A DNA stretch of 64,000 nucleotides from Prevotella sp. (lineage in GTDB: Bacteria > Bacteroidota > Bacteroidia > Bacteroidales > Bacteroidaceae). Of this stretch, positions 45,044 through 53,346 are shown piece after piece. The stretch lies in assembly GCA_017554145.1 (NCBI GenBank), contig JAFZIZ010000008.1, positions 124,001-188,000 of the forward strand, written 5' to 3'. A model generated the notes under the pieces. The model saw nothing but the letters and a program-made list of their open reading frames with translations, did not search any database and was not told the origin of the DNA. The first letter of the stretch is position 1, and each line of letters begins with the position of its first letter. Both the position numbers and the translations under genes were made by a program.

Positions 45044-45492
45044 CACTCCAATCGCTCTTTGAGCGACATTTCCGCATAGTGGCGCCATTCTGTGGCGCCA
45101 TTTTCTTTGTCAGCCAGATAGTCGAGATTATGCATGTGCTCATAGGCTTCCATCTCGAAGGGATTCAGCAGATAGCCAGCATTGCGCAGATGTTTACGGT
45201 AACAACGGGCTTTCAGCCAAAAGAGAAAGTATTTCCAATAGAAGCACATCCACGAGTCATGCGTGCTGCGTGCCTGATAGAGATGGATCATCTCGTGATT
45301 TTTCAGCGCATCATGTCTGTTATTAAAACGTTCTGCCTCCGCTTTGCTATGCGTAATGATATGGCCGAAGAAGGTCATACCCTCATAACCTTTCCGAATC
45401 CAGAAAGGAAGACTCACGGCCTGCATATCCTTCATTCGACTAGGACGCTTGGCACGCAGCATCAGGGGTATGATTGTTAACGGTGTTGCCAT
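45010..45492 (-). CDS. Hypothetical protein with an HExxH motif
   Basis: A 160-residue protein. LKNHEMIHLYQARS contains HEMIH, the zinc-peptidase signature. Downstream NPFEMEAYEHMHNLDYL offers a possible third ligand in a Glu-rich helix, and FYWKYFLFWLKAR may be a single membrane helix. I recall similar short proteins in Bacteroidetes annotated as hypothetical. Protease activity is not established. The start lies 8 bp from a TACCTTTG -7 element, so the leader is very short. Convergent overlap with trpS of 34 bp. Confidence 0.65.
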   Translation of the reverse strand: MATPLTIIPLMLRAKRPSRMKDMQAVSLPFWIRKGYEGMTFFGHIITHSKAEAERFNNRHDALKNHEMIHLYQARSTHDSWMCFYWKYFLFWLKARCYRKHLRNAGYLLNPFEMEAYEHMHNLDYLADKENGATEWRHYAEMSLKERLECYKALYFSLCD

Positions 45493-45500
45493 TTACGCCC

Positions 45501-45508
45501 CAAAGGTA
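45501..45508 (-). promoter_or_regulatory. Promoter -7 element of the HExxH gene
   Basis: TACCTTTG on the minus strand, 8 bp before the ATG; no -33 TTG at standard spacing. Confidence 0.5.
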
Positions 45509-45589
45509 GGAATTTTCTGCGAATTATAGTATTATTTCTTCGCAAAAGTGTGCATTCGACTCTTTGCACACTTTTGCAAACGGTTTTTC

Positions 45590-45620
45590 TTGGAGGCAAA
45601 ACAATTATTTCGTATCTTTG
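45590..45620 (+). promoter_or_regulatory. Promoter of the HTH-nfeD-stomatin operon
   Basis: TTG (45590-45592), 20-bp spacer, TATCTTTG (45613-45620), 47 bp before the ATG at 45668. Confidence 0.7.
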
Positions 45621-45667
45621 CATCAACAAAAAATCAGAATTATAAAATCATCAAAATTCAAACAAAC

Positions 45668-46177
45668 ATGATCCTGACCAACCGAGAGCTGTTTCTGCTC
45701 ATCATCTGCACCGTGTTCTACATCATCTTATTTATTATGGTGATACAGAGCAACCGTCACAAGATACAACTGTTGCAGAGCCGACTCGACAACATCCATG
45801 CCATGCAGAAGATGGCTGTCATCGAGAAACGCGAGCATAGCGTGACCGATATCTTCGCCGCACCCGTGTACCTGCGCATCAAACAATACTTAAATGAAGG
45901 AAAGAGCATGCGCGATAGTGACTGGCATGAACTGGCGGAATTGGTGGATACAGTTTACGGTGGATTCAGTGAGAAACTCTATAGCCTCTACAACATGAGC
46001 GACCAGGACTATAATGTAAGTCTGCTTATCAAGGTGCGCATTGCTCCGAAAGACATTGCCACCCTCACAGCACATTCGAAAGAGAGTGTAGCTTCTACTC
46101 GCAGCCGACTCTATCAGAAGGTATTTGGCAAGAAAGGTTCTACGAAAGACTGGGACGACTTCGTCCTCTCGATATAA
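45668..46177 (+). CDS. Membrane-anchored HTH regulator
   Basis: A 169-residue protein with one N-terminal membrane segment (LFLLIICTVFYIILFIMVI, residues ~8-26), a short coiled coil and a central helical region. The C-terminus, LLIKVRIAPKDIATLTAHSKESVASTRSRLYQKVFG, resembles the LuxR-like HTH that ends many Bacteroidetes TPR-type membrane regulators. The sensor part is missing or very small. An upstream in-frame start exists at 45548 but lies before the promoter. It precedes nfeD and stomatin by 34 bp, so it may control or sense with them. Confidence 0.7.
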   Translation: MILTNRELFLLIICTVFYIILFIMVIQSNRHKIQLLQSRLDNIHAMQKMAVIEKREHSVTDIFAAPVYLRIKQYLNEGKSMRDSDWHELAELVDTVYGGFSEKLYSLYNMSDQDYNVSLLIKVRIAPKDIATLTAHSKESVASTRSRLYQKVFGKKGSTKDWDDFVLSI

Positions 46178-46181
46178 TTTC

Positions 46182-46209
46182 ATTAAACACTAAACGTTAA
46201 ACTTTACAA
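46182..46209 (+). repeat. Heptamer array before nfeD, 4 units
   Basis: Units ATTAAAC and GTTAAAC with two variants, filling the gap between the HTH gene and nfeD and ending 2 bp before the nfeD ATG. Confidence 0.7.
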
Positions 46210-46211
46210 AT

Positions 46212-46655
46212 ATGATAGACTATTTAATTGCAAACATGTGGCAGATATGGGCCGTAGTATCCATCCTCTGCCTGATTCTGGAGCTCTCGTCAGGTGATTT
46301 CTTCATCATCTGCTTCTCCATCGGTGCTGTCTTTGCTATCATTGCAGCAGTCATCGGTTTGAATGTCTACTGGCAACTGTTCATCTTTGCCATCTTCTCG
46401 CTACTGAGCATCTTCTTCGTGCGACCTGTGGCATTACGCTGGCTCCACAAGAACGAGCCCAACCGTGCCTCGAATGCTGATGCCTTAATCGGACGGACAG
46501 GAAAGGTAACGGAGGCTATCAATGTCAATGAGCCTGGCTATGTGCAGATTGACGGTGACCTCTGGAAGGCTGTCAGTGATGATACTATCGAGGAAGGCGC
46601 CACTGTCCGCGTCATCAATCGCGAAAGCACCATCGTCACAGTAGAGATTCTTTAA
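46212..46655 (+). CDS. NfeD family membrane protein
   Basis: A 147-residue short-type NfeD. Two or three membrane helices at residues ~7-75 are followed by a C-terminal OB-fold of about 60 residues (ALIGRTGKVTEAINVNEPGYVQIDGDLWKAVSDDTIEEGATVRVI). NfeD proteins pair with stomatin-like proteins in membrane microdomains. The stomatin gene follows 32 bp later across a heptamer array, and the NfeD stop codon lies in the first unit of that array. Confidence 0.9.
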   Translation: MIDYLIANMWQIWAVVSILCLILELSSGDFFIICFSIGAVFAIIAAVIGLNVYWQLFIFAIFSLLSIFFVRPVALRWLHKNEPNRASNADALIGRTGKVTEAINVNEPGYVQIDGDLWKAVSDDTIEEGATVRVINRESTIVTVEIL

Positions 46656-46685
46656 ACTTTAAACTATACACTTTAAACTTTATAA
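46651..46685 (+). repeat. Heptamer array between nfeD and stomatin, 5 units
   Basis: Three of five units read TTTAAAC. The array contains the nfeD stop codon and ends 3 bp before the stomatin ATG. Confidence 0.8.
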
Positions 46686-46687
46686 TT

Positions 46688-47641
46688 ATGGACATTATGA
46701 CTTATGTACTGATCGCCATCGTAATCTGCGTGATTATCTTCGCCAAGATGGCACTCGTGATTATCCCTCAGTCGGAAACTAAGATTATTGAGCGTCTCGG
46801 ACGTTACTACGCCACGCTCAATCCGGGTATTAACATCATCATCCCGTTCATCGACCGTGCCAAGGACATCGTCGTACTGAACCGTGGACGTTATGCTTAC
46901 TCCAACACCATCGACCTCCGCGAACAGGTGTACGACTTCCCTTCACAGAACGTGATTACGAAGGATAACATCCAGATGGAAATTAACGCCCTGCTCTACT
47001 TCCAGATTGTAGACCCTTTCAAGGCTGTGTATGAGATTTCGAACCTGCCCAACGCTATTGAGAAACTGACACAGACCACACTGCGTAACATCATCGGCGA
47101 ACTGGAACTCGATGAGACACTGACTTCTCGTGATACTATCAACACCAAACTGCGTGCCGTCCTCGACGATGCTACCGACAAATGGGGTGTAAAAGTAAAT
47201 CGTGTAGAGTTGCAGGACATCATTCCTCCCTCAACCGTATTGAATGCGATGGAGAAACAGATGCAGGCAGAGCGTAACAAGCGTGCACAGATTCTGACCT
47301 CTGAGGGTGAGAAAGCTGCTGAGATTCTGGCTTCTGAAGGTGAGAAGACTGCTATCATCAACCGTGCTGATGCCCAGAAGCAACAGGCTATCCTGCATGC
47401 AGAAGGTGAGGCTCAGGCTCGTATCCGCAAGGCAGAGGCAGAAGCAAAGGCTATCGAACTGATTACCGAGGCTGTCGGCAAGTCTACCAACCCAGCCAAC
47501 TACCTCCTTGCACAGAAGTATATCCAGATGATGCAGGAACTGGCTCAGGGCGACAAGACCAAGACTGTCTACCTGCCTTACGAGGCTACCAACCTATTGG
47601 GCAGCATCGGTGGCATCAAAGACCTGTTCAAGTCTGAATAA
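46688..47641 (+). CDS. Stomatin/prohibitin-like SPFH protein
   Basis: A 317-residue SPFH-domain protein of the QmcA/stomatin type. One N-terminal membrane segment (YVLIAIVICVIIFAKMALVII) precedes the SPFH domain (IPQSETKIIERLGRYYATLNPGINIIIPFIDRA). The C-terminal coiled coil is rich in Ala and Glu (SEGEKAAEILASEGEKTAI). It forms membrane-bound oligomers with NfeD. Its last ~30 codons recur in diverged form at 48553-48642, the remnant of a paralogue. A strong terminator follows at 47663-47693. Confidence 0.92.
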   Translation: MDIMTYVLIAIVICVIIFAKMALVIIPQSETKIIERLGRYYATLNPGINIIIPFIDRAKDIVVLNRGRYAYSNTIDLREQVYDFPSQNVITKDNIQMEINALLYFQIVDPFKAVYEISNLPNAIEKLTQTTLRNIIGELELDETLTSRDTINTKLRAVLDDATDKWGVKVNRVELQDIIPPSTVLNAMEKQMQAERNKRAQILTSEGEKAAEILASEGEKTAIINRADAQKQQAILHAEGEAQARIRKAEAEAKAIELITEAVGKSTNPANYLLAQKYIQMMQELAQGDKTKTVYLPYEATNLLGSIGGIKDLFKSE

Positions 47642-47662
47642 AAACATCTATTTGCTATCAAT

Positions 47663-47693
47663 AAAAAAATCCTGTGAGTCACAGGATTTTTTT
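47663..47693. terminator. Bidirectional terminator after stomatin
   Basis: A 14-bp stem (AAAAAAATCCTGTG and its complement) with a 3-nt loop and T-runs on both sides, between the stomatin gene and the convergent AraC gene. Confidence 0.9.
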
Positions 47694-47696
47694 ATT

Positions 47697-47739
47697 ACAC
47701 ATCTGCCTTCATACATCAGCCATCATACCATCACACATC
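47697..47739 (-). repeat. Heptamer array at the 3' end of the AraC gene, 6 units
   Basis: Units of the form nnnCATC on the plus strand (for example ATACATC, AGCCATC). One unit is 8 bp long. The AraC stop codon lies within it, and the array continues to the terminator. Confidence 0.7.
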
Positions 47740-48426
47740 CTCCCTCAGTTTTTTCTTGAACATCTTACTCATGCTGTTCAGATATTCAGCAGGAGTGATT
47801 CCGAAGGCAAATTTAAAGGCACTGATGTATGATGCGGTATCTCTGAAGCCACACTTGTGGGCAAGTTCATCAGCAGAGTAGTCGGAGTGCTCCATGAGGC
47901 ACTTAGCTGCATATTCTGCGCGCAGGGAGTTGATATAGTCCAGCGTTCTGTCAGGCTCTTTATAGCGGGGCACCAATTTACAGAACGTCTCATTATCGAC
48001 TCCCATGAACTGAACCAGTGCGTCATGGTCGAAATCAGGATTGGTGAAGGGGCGCTCCTTATTGACACGGGCATCCATCATGACAGAGAAGCTTTGCTTC
48101 TCGTCCTTCTGAACGACTTGTGGCTTCTTCGACATCTGAAGTTTCTTCTTCATTAACGTTTCCTGTTCATCTAGCGTCAGTGCACTGTTACCCACCAGTT
48201 CTCTGTATTCATTCAATACCGTCAGGATGCGCTGCATCTGCTCGTTACGTCGACTGATAATCCTATTATAATATATACTATAGGCACCTAACACGACAAG
48301 GACTATCACAATAATGATAAGTATCGCGATGATGCCATTGGCAATAGCTAGCGTATATCCATGGGCATAACAAGATGGAGTTGCTAATAACAACAATAAG
48401 GTGGTTGATATCAATTTCGTTTTCAT
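47731..48426 (-). CDS. Membrane-anchored AraC family regulator
   Basis: A 231-residue protein with a signal-like N-terminus (residues 1-21) and a second hydrophobic stretch at ~28-52 (IANGIIAILIIIVIVLVVLGAYSIYY). A coiled coil follows, then an AraC HTH at the C-terminus (YINSLRAEYAAKCLMEHSDYSADELAHKCGFRDTASYISAFKFAFGITPAEYLN). There is no room for a large sensor domain. It lies between the stomatin gene and the remnant of a second stomatin. A -7 element TATCTTTG is 24 bp upstream. The last codons come from a heptamer array. Confidence 0.82.
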   Translation of the reverse strand: MKTKLISTTLLLLLATPSCYAHGYTLAIANGIIAILIIIVIVLVVLGAYSIYYNRIISRRNEQMQRILTVLNEYRELVGNSALTLDEQETLMKKKLQMSKKPQVVQKDEKQSFSVMMDARVNKERPFTNPDFDHDALVQFMGVDNETFCKLVPRYKEPDRTLDYINSLRAEYAAKCLMEHSDYSADELAHKCGFRDTASYISAFKFAFGITPAEYLNSMSKMFKKKLREDV

Positions 48427-48450
48427 ATCTTTCTATAATTACTTTGTTGG

Positions 48451-48458
48451 CAAAGATA
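48451..48458 (-). promoter_or_regulatory. Promoter -7 element of the AraC gene
   Basis: TATCTTTG on the minus strand, 24 bp before the ATG; no -33 TTG at standard spacing. Confidence 0.5.
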
Positions 48459-48552
48459 CGAAAAAAAAACCAATTATGCAAGCCCTAAGCACCCATCGGA
48501 AAAGATTTTGCATATTTTGAAAGTATTTTTGTTAATTCTGAAAGTCAGAGTT

Positions 48553-48642
48553 GTCAAGATCAAGACTGTCTACCTGCCTTACGAAGCTACCAACCTACTG
48601 GGCAGTATTGGTGGTATCAAGGATTTGTTCAAAGCAGAGTAA
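48553..48642 (+). pseudogene. 3' remnant of a second stomatin-like gene
   Basis: The frame reads KIKTVYLPYEATNLLGSIGG and then IKDLFKAE and stop, matching the end of the stomatin gene at 47552-47641. There is no upstream coding part. Over the shared stretch the differences are almost all at third codon positions; one clear amino-acid change is Ser to Ala before the last Glu. It is followed by its own terminator (48661-48694). The rest of the paralogue appears deleted or replaced. Confidence 0.8.
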
Positions 48643-48660
48643 ATTACTCACATACACACA

Positions 48661-48694
48661 AATAAAGGAGCATCCAATCAGATGCTCCTTTATT
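48661..48694 (+). terminator. Terminator after the stomatin remnant
   Basis: A 14-bp stem (AATAAAGGAGCATC and its complement) with a 6-nt loop and flanking A/T runs. It no longer serves an intact gene. Confidence 0.85.
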
Positions 48695-48730
48695 TGTTAT
48701 CAATTATTTGAGTACAAAAAGATTTTTTTA

Positions 48731-48762
48731 TTTGGCTATTTGCAGAAAAAAAACTACTTTTG
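48731..48762 (+). promoter_or_regulatory. Promoter of the FGGY kinase-GH51 operon
   Basis: TTTG (48731-48734), 20-bp spacer, TACTTTTG (48755-48762), 31 bp before the ATG. Full match to the consensus. Confidence 0.8.
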
Positions 48763-48793
48763 CAATCAGATTTACTAAACTAAAATAAAGATT

Positions 48794-50383
48794 ATGACCG
48801 CAAAACAAACTATCGAGGCTGGAAAAGCCATTCTGGGAATCGAATTCGGTTCCACACGCATCAAGGCCGTACTCATCGACCAAGATAATAAACCCATCGC
48901 ACAGGGCTCACATGAGTGGGAAAACCAATTAGTAGACGGTCTGTGGACCTACTCTATCGAAGAGATATGGTATGGACTTCAGGCATGCTACGCTCATCTC
49001 CGTAAGGACGTGCAGCTGCAGTATGACTGCGAAATCGAGAGTCTTGCTGCCATCGGCTTCTCGGCGATGATGCATGGTTATATGGCTTTCAACGAGAAAC
49101 AGGAGATTCTCGTACCTTTCCGCACATGGCGTAACACCAATACAGAAAAGGCAGCTGCAGAACTCTCTGAGCTCTTCAACTACAATATCCCCTTGCGCTG
49201 GAGCATCTCACACTTGTACCAGTGTATCCTGGAGGGCAATGAGCACGTGAAGGACATCAAGTACCTCACTACTCTCGCCGGTTATGTTCACTGGCAAGTA
49301 ACAGGTGAGTTCGTGTTGGGCGTAGGCGATGCTTCGGGCATGATTCCCGTGGATCCCGCCACAAAGACCTACGACGCCACGATGGTGGAGAAGTTCGACA
49401 AGTTGATTGCACCGAAAGGTTATTCTTGGAAGTTGCTCGACATCCTGCCTAAGTCTTTGAATGCTGGTGAGAATGCTGGTTTCCTGACTTCTGAAGGTGC
49501 TAAGAAACTCGATGTATCAGGTCACCTGAAAGCAGGCATCCCAGTATGTCCTCCCGAGGGCGATGCTGGTACGGGTATGGTTGCCACCAACGCCGTGAAA
49601 CAGCGTACAGGTAATGTCAGCGCTGGTACTTCTTCCTTCTCAATGATTGTATTGGAGAAACCTCTGTCAAAGCCATACGAAATGATTGATATGGTCACCA
49701 CACCTGATGGTTCACTGGTGGCCATGGTCCATTGCAACAACTGTACCAGCGATATCAATGCGTGGGTGGGACTCTTCAAGGAATATCAGCAACTACTTGG
49801 TATTCCAGTAGATATGAACGAACTCTACGGCAAGTTATTCAACAAGGCATTGGAGGGCGACACCGACTGCGGTGGCTTGATGGCATACAACTATGTCAGC
49901 GGTGAGCCCGTTACTGGACTGGCAGACGGTCGTCCCCTCTTCGTGCGCTCTGCCAACGATAAGTTCAACCTCGCTAACTTCATGCGCGCCAACCTCTACG
50001 GTGCCATCGGTGTACTGAAGATTGGTAACGATATCCTGTTTAAGGACGAGATGATTCGCGTAGACCGTATCACGGGTCATGGCGGTTACTTCAAGACTGC
50101 CGGCGTAGGTCAGCGTATGTTGGCTGCTGCATTGAACAGCCCCATCAGTGTGATGGAGACTGCCGGTGAAGGTGGTGCCTGGGGTATCGCCCTGTTGGCT
50201 GGCTACCTGATCAACAAGAATGGCAAGAACCTCGCCGACTATCTCGAGGATGTTGTCTTCGCAGGCAATACGGGTGTGTCTATTGCTCCCACTGCCGAGG
50301 ATGTCGCAGGCTTCGAGAAGTATATCGAGAACTATAAGAAGTGCTTGCCTATCGAACAGGCTGCCGTAGCCAACAAGAATTAA
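48794..50383 (+). CDS. FGGY carbohydrate kinase, probably L-ribulokinase
   Basis: A 529-residue FGGY kinase. ILGIEFGSTRIKAVLID is the N-terminal phosphate loop. GFSAMMHGYMAF and the catalytic region PEGDAGTGMVATNAV (Asp in EGDAG) follow, and the C-terminal ATP site is GHGGYFKTAGVGQRMLAAAL. This subtype is usually annotated xylulokinase or just ATPase in Bacteroidetes. In B. theta a similar kinase serves arabinose use as L-ribulokinase. The GH51 gene two places downstream supports an arabinose substrate. Kinase family certain, sugar inferred. Confidence 0.85.
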   Translation: MTAKQTIEAGKAILGIEFGSTRIKAVLIDQDNKPIAQGSHEWENQLVDGLWTYSIEEIWYGLQACYAHLRKDVQLQYDCEIESLAAIGFSAMMHGYMAFNEKQEILVPFRTWRNTNTEKAAAELSELFNYNIPLRWSISHLYQCILEGNEHVKDIKYLTTLAGYVHWQVTGEFVLGVGDASGMIPVDPATKTYDATMVEKFDKLIAPKGYSWKLLDILPKSLNAGENAGFLTSEGAKKLDVSGHLKAGIPVCPPEGDAGTGMVATNAVKQRTGNVSAGTSSFSMIVLEKPLSKPYEMIDMVTTPDGSLVAMVHCNNCTSDINAWVGLFKEYQQLLGIPVDMNELYGKLFNKALEGDTDCGGLMAYNYVSGEPVTGLADGRPLFVRSANDKFNLANFMRANLYGAIGVLKIGNDILFKDEMIRVDRITGHGGYFKTAGVGQRMLAAALNSPISVMETAGEGGAWGIALLAGYLINKNGKNLADYLEDVVFAGNTGVSIAPTAEDVAGFEKYIENYKKCLPIEQAAVANKN

Positions 50384-50394
50384 AGTAACGTAAG

Positions 50395-51654
50395 GTGAGA
50401 AAGAATTCCTTTCTATTCAGTTGTATACTGATCTGTATGGTCGTGACGGTGCAAGCCCAAGAAAAGGAGAGTTGGGCTCGCCGCACGGCTAATACGGTCA
50501 AGCAGCAACTAGACTCTGCCCTCTTCCGGAAGGTGGACACCAGTTATATCGAGGTTCCCCAAAAGCCTTGGCGTGTCATCCTCCGTCCGAAAGTCGACCA
50601 GTTATACACGACGATGAACTCTTCGTTCGACGATGAACTGTTAGCGAAACTATCGAAGACGTATGGCATCGACCTTTCCTCTACTAATATCAGTTGGGAC
50701 CTGCGTATCAATCAGCCCCTGACCACCTCTGTAGGTGTATGGGTCGGTTATCGCGGACTTGGTATCGGCTATTCCCAGTCGCTGACCAAACGTGCTGGAC
50801 GTTACTTCACTTTGAGTACCACGGGTTCGCACTACGGACTGACTTTCACACTCCGGCGCTTCAGTGCCGACGACATGACAGTAAAAATACATGAAGAATC
50901 AGAACTTGGGAGATATGACGATAGGGTGGATTATAAGAGTTATGCACCCTTCTGGGTACGTTCTGTCTTCGTCGACGGCTACTACGTGTTCAGTGGTAGG
51001 CGATACTCTCAGGCTGCCGCCTATAACCAGTCGGTCATCCAGCGCCGCTCTGCAGGTTCCTTCCTGTTGGGACTCTCCTGGTATCAGTCGTCCCTCGACT
51101 TCTCCGACAGGTTGAACGGTGAGTTCATCGTTGCTGCCAATGATGTTGGAAAGATCAAAGTCCATCAAGGCAACATCGGTTTCGGCTACGGCTACAACTG
51201 GGTGCCCGCCCGCAACTGGCTGTTCAATATCATGGTGATGCCTACCGTCAGTGTCTACAACCGCGTGAAGGTGACGAAATATGACTTCAACTACGACTTC
51301 GCCACTTATGAAACGTCTCAAGAAGTGATGAAAACCTACGGGGAATGGGATTCCGAGAAACGGCAGTGGGCTAATGGTAAGAAAGAGAAGCCCATGTTTG
51401 GAGACATCTATAGCGAAGAATACGTGGAAGACCTCTCCTGGCAGAAGGACGTGGAAATCTGGGAGTCTGGTTCAGAAATCAAGAATACCCGTTGGAGGGT
51501 GAACATCAACGCACGTGCCGGTATCACCTATTACGGCAAAAACTGGTTTGCAAGCATCAACGGACAGTTGCACCGCTTCTCTTACAAGCACAACGAGACA
51601 GGTGTCAAACTCTACGACTGGTATATACGCGGGGCGTTTGGAATGAGATTCTGA
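50395..51654 (+). CDS. DUF4421 family outer-membrane beta-barrel-like protein
   Basis: A 419-residue exported protein starting at GTG, with signal peptide KNSFLFSCILICMVVTVQAQ. The rest alternates amphipathic strands ending in aromatic residues (SVGVWVGYRGLGIGYSQSL, GNIGFGYGYNWVPARNWLF), and it ends GAFGMRF, a barrel-like final strand with terminal Phe. This fits DUF4421, a Bacteroidetes family with no known function. It lies 11 bp after the FGGY kinase and 41 bp before GH51, so it belongs to the arabinose-related transcript, though its role there is unclear. Confidence 0.78.
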   Translation: MRKNSFLFSCILICMVVTVQAQEKESWARRTANTVKQQLDSALFRKVDTSYIEVPQKPWRVILRPKVDQLYTTMNSSFDDELLAKLSKTYGIDLSSTNISWDLRINQPLTTSVGVWVGYRGLGIGYSQSLTKRAGRYFTLSTTGSHYGLTFTLRRFSADDMTVKIHEESELGRYDDRVDYKSYAPFWVRSVFVDGYYVFSGRRYSQAAAYNQSVIQRRSAGSFLLGLSWYQSSLDFSDRLNGEFIVAANDVGKIKVHQGNIGFGYGYNWVPARNWLFNIMVMPTVSVYNRVKVTKYDFNYDFATYETSQEVMKTYGEWDSEKRQWANGKKEKPMFGDIYSEEYVEDLSWQKDVEIWESGSEIKNTRWRVNINARAGITYYGKNWFASINGQLHRFSYKHNETGVKLYDWYIRGAFGMRF

Positions 51655-51695
51655 TACATTAAATTCGCTTCGCTCAGAAACATGAAACAATAAAC

Positions 51696-53300
51696 ATGAA
51701 TATTAATATGAGAAAGTTACTATTAACAATCGTGATGGCATGCGCGATGACACTCACTGCGACAGCAGGAGACAATGTCAAAGCAACACTGCATGCTGAC
51801 CAACCGGGTGAGAAAATCAACCGAGAGATTTACGGACAGTTCTCCGAGCACTTAGGTTCTTGTATCTATGGCGGCCTCTGGGTGGGCGAGAACTCCCCTA
51901 TCCCCAACATCAACGGTTACCGTAAGGATGTGTTCGAAGCTTTGAAGTCTTTGAAGATTCCCGTAATGCGTTGGCCTGGCGGTTGCTTTGCCGACGACTA
52001 CCACTGGATGGATGGTATTGGTCCCAAGGACCAGCGTCCTTCCCTTCGTAACAACAACTGGGGTGGCACCATCGAGGACAACTCCTTCGGTACCCATGAG
52101 TTCCTGAACCTCTGCGAGATGCTTGACTGCGAACCGTATATCAGCGGTAATGTCGGTAGTGGCACGGTGAAGGAGATGGCACAATGGGTGGAGTATATGA
52201 CCAGCGACGGTGATACGCCGATGGCTCGTCTGCGCCGTCAGAACGGTCGCGACAAGGCATGGCACGTAAAGTACTTCGGTATTGGTAACGAGGCCTGGGG
52301 CTGTGGTGGTAATATGTCGCCCGAATACTATAGTGACCTATTCCGCAAATACAATACCTATCTGCGCGACTATAGCAACAACAAGCTCTATCGCATTGGC
52401 AGTGGTGCCTCTGATTATGATTACAACTGGACTACTGTCTTGATGGATAAGATTGGCAACCGTATGCAAGGTGTCAGTCTCCACTATTATACCTGCTCCG
52501 GCTGGACAGGATCGAAGGGTTCTGCCACCAAGTTCGATACCGACCAGTACTACTGGGCACTGGGTAAGTGCTTGGAGATTGAGGAAGTCATTAAGAAGCA
52601 CAAGGCGATTATGGACGAGAAAGACCCCAACCACGAGGTAGGTTTGCTCGTTGACGAATGGGGTACCTGGTGGGACGAGGAGCCTGGCACTATTGCCGGT
52701 CACCTGTATCAGCAGAACGCTCTGCGCGATGCTTTCGTCGCTGCTCTGTCACTCAACGTCTTCCATCGTCATACCGACCGCGTGAAGATGGCGAATATCG
52801 CACAGGTTGTCAACGTACTTCAGTCGATGATTCTCACCGACCAGGAGGGAACGGGCCACATGGTACTCACGCCGACCTATCACGTCTTCGAGATGTACAC
52901 TCCGTTCCAAGAGGCTACCTATCTGCCTATCGACATTGAGAGCGAGATTATCCAGGTGAGCAAGGAGTATTTCAAGGAGAAGGAAGGTGCCAAGGATGCC
53001 GGCTACCGCCCCTGTCCCCTACTCTCTGCCTCTGCTGCCAAGACGAAGGACGGCAGCATTGTGCTTAGTCTCACTAATGTCAGCCTTGACCAAGATAAGA
53101 CTATTGATGTCCAACTTAATGGTTTCAATGCAAAAACCGTCAGTGGACGCATCCTCACCTCTAAGGATGTTGCCGACTTCAACGACTTCAATAATCCCAA
53201 CAAGGTGGCTCCTGCCGACTATAAAGATGCCAAGTTAAAAAAGGATATCCTAACGGTAAAGATTCCCGCCAAGAGCATCATCGTACTAACATTGAAGTAA
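51696..53300 (+). CDS. GH51 alpha-L-arabinofuranosidase
   Basis: A 534-residue secreted glycosidase that releases terminal arabinofuranose from arabinan and arabinoxylan. A signal peptide (residues ~5-24) precedes the barrel with [22 protein letters not shown] and [15 protein letters not shown]. The acid/base is Glu199 in [12 protein letters not shown], the nucleophile Glu321 in [12 protein letters not shown]-terminal beta-sandwich completes the family layout. A second in-frame ATG four codons downstream (51708) is also possible. Released arabinose could feed the FGGY kinase. A strong terminator follows. Confidence 0.95.
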   Translation: MNINMRKLLLTIVMACAMTLTATAGDNVKATLHADQPGEKINREIYGQFSEHLGSCIYGGLWVGENSPIPNINGYRKDVFEALKSLKIPVMRWPGGCFADDYHWMDGIGPKDQRPSLRNNNWGGTIEDNSFGTHEFLNLCEMLDCEPYISGNVGSGTVKEMAQWVEYMTSDGDTPMARLRRQNGRDKAWHVKYFGIGNEAWGCGGNMSPEYYSDLFRKYNTYLRDYSNNKLYRIGSGASDYDYNWTTVLMDKIGNRMQGVSLHYYTCSGWTGSKGSATKFDTDQYYWALGKCLEIEEVIKKHKAIMDEKDPNHEVGLLVDEWGTWWDEEPGTIAGHLYQQNALRDAFVAALSLNVFHRHTDRVKMANIAQVVNVLQSMILTDQEGTGHMVLTPTYHVFEMYTPFQEATYLPIDIESEIIQVSKEYFKEKEGAKDAGYRPCPLLSASAAKTKDGSIVLSLTNVSLDQDKTIDVQLNGFNAKTVSGRILTSKDVADFNDFNNPNKVAPADYKDAKLKKDILTVKIPAKSIIVLTLK

Positions 53301-53312
53301 ATATATACATAC

Positions 53313-53346
53313 AAAAAGGCTTGTTTCCGTGGAAACAAGCCTTTTT
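53313..53346. terminator. Bidirectional terminator after GH51
   Basis: A 16-bp perfect stem (AAAAAGGCTTGTTTCC and its complement) around only 2 nt, with an A-run before and a T-run after. It lies between convergent genes and touches the stop codon of the GH10-like gene. Confidence 0.92.
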
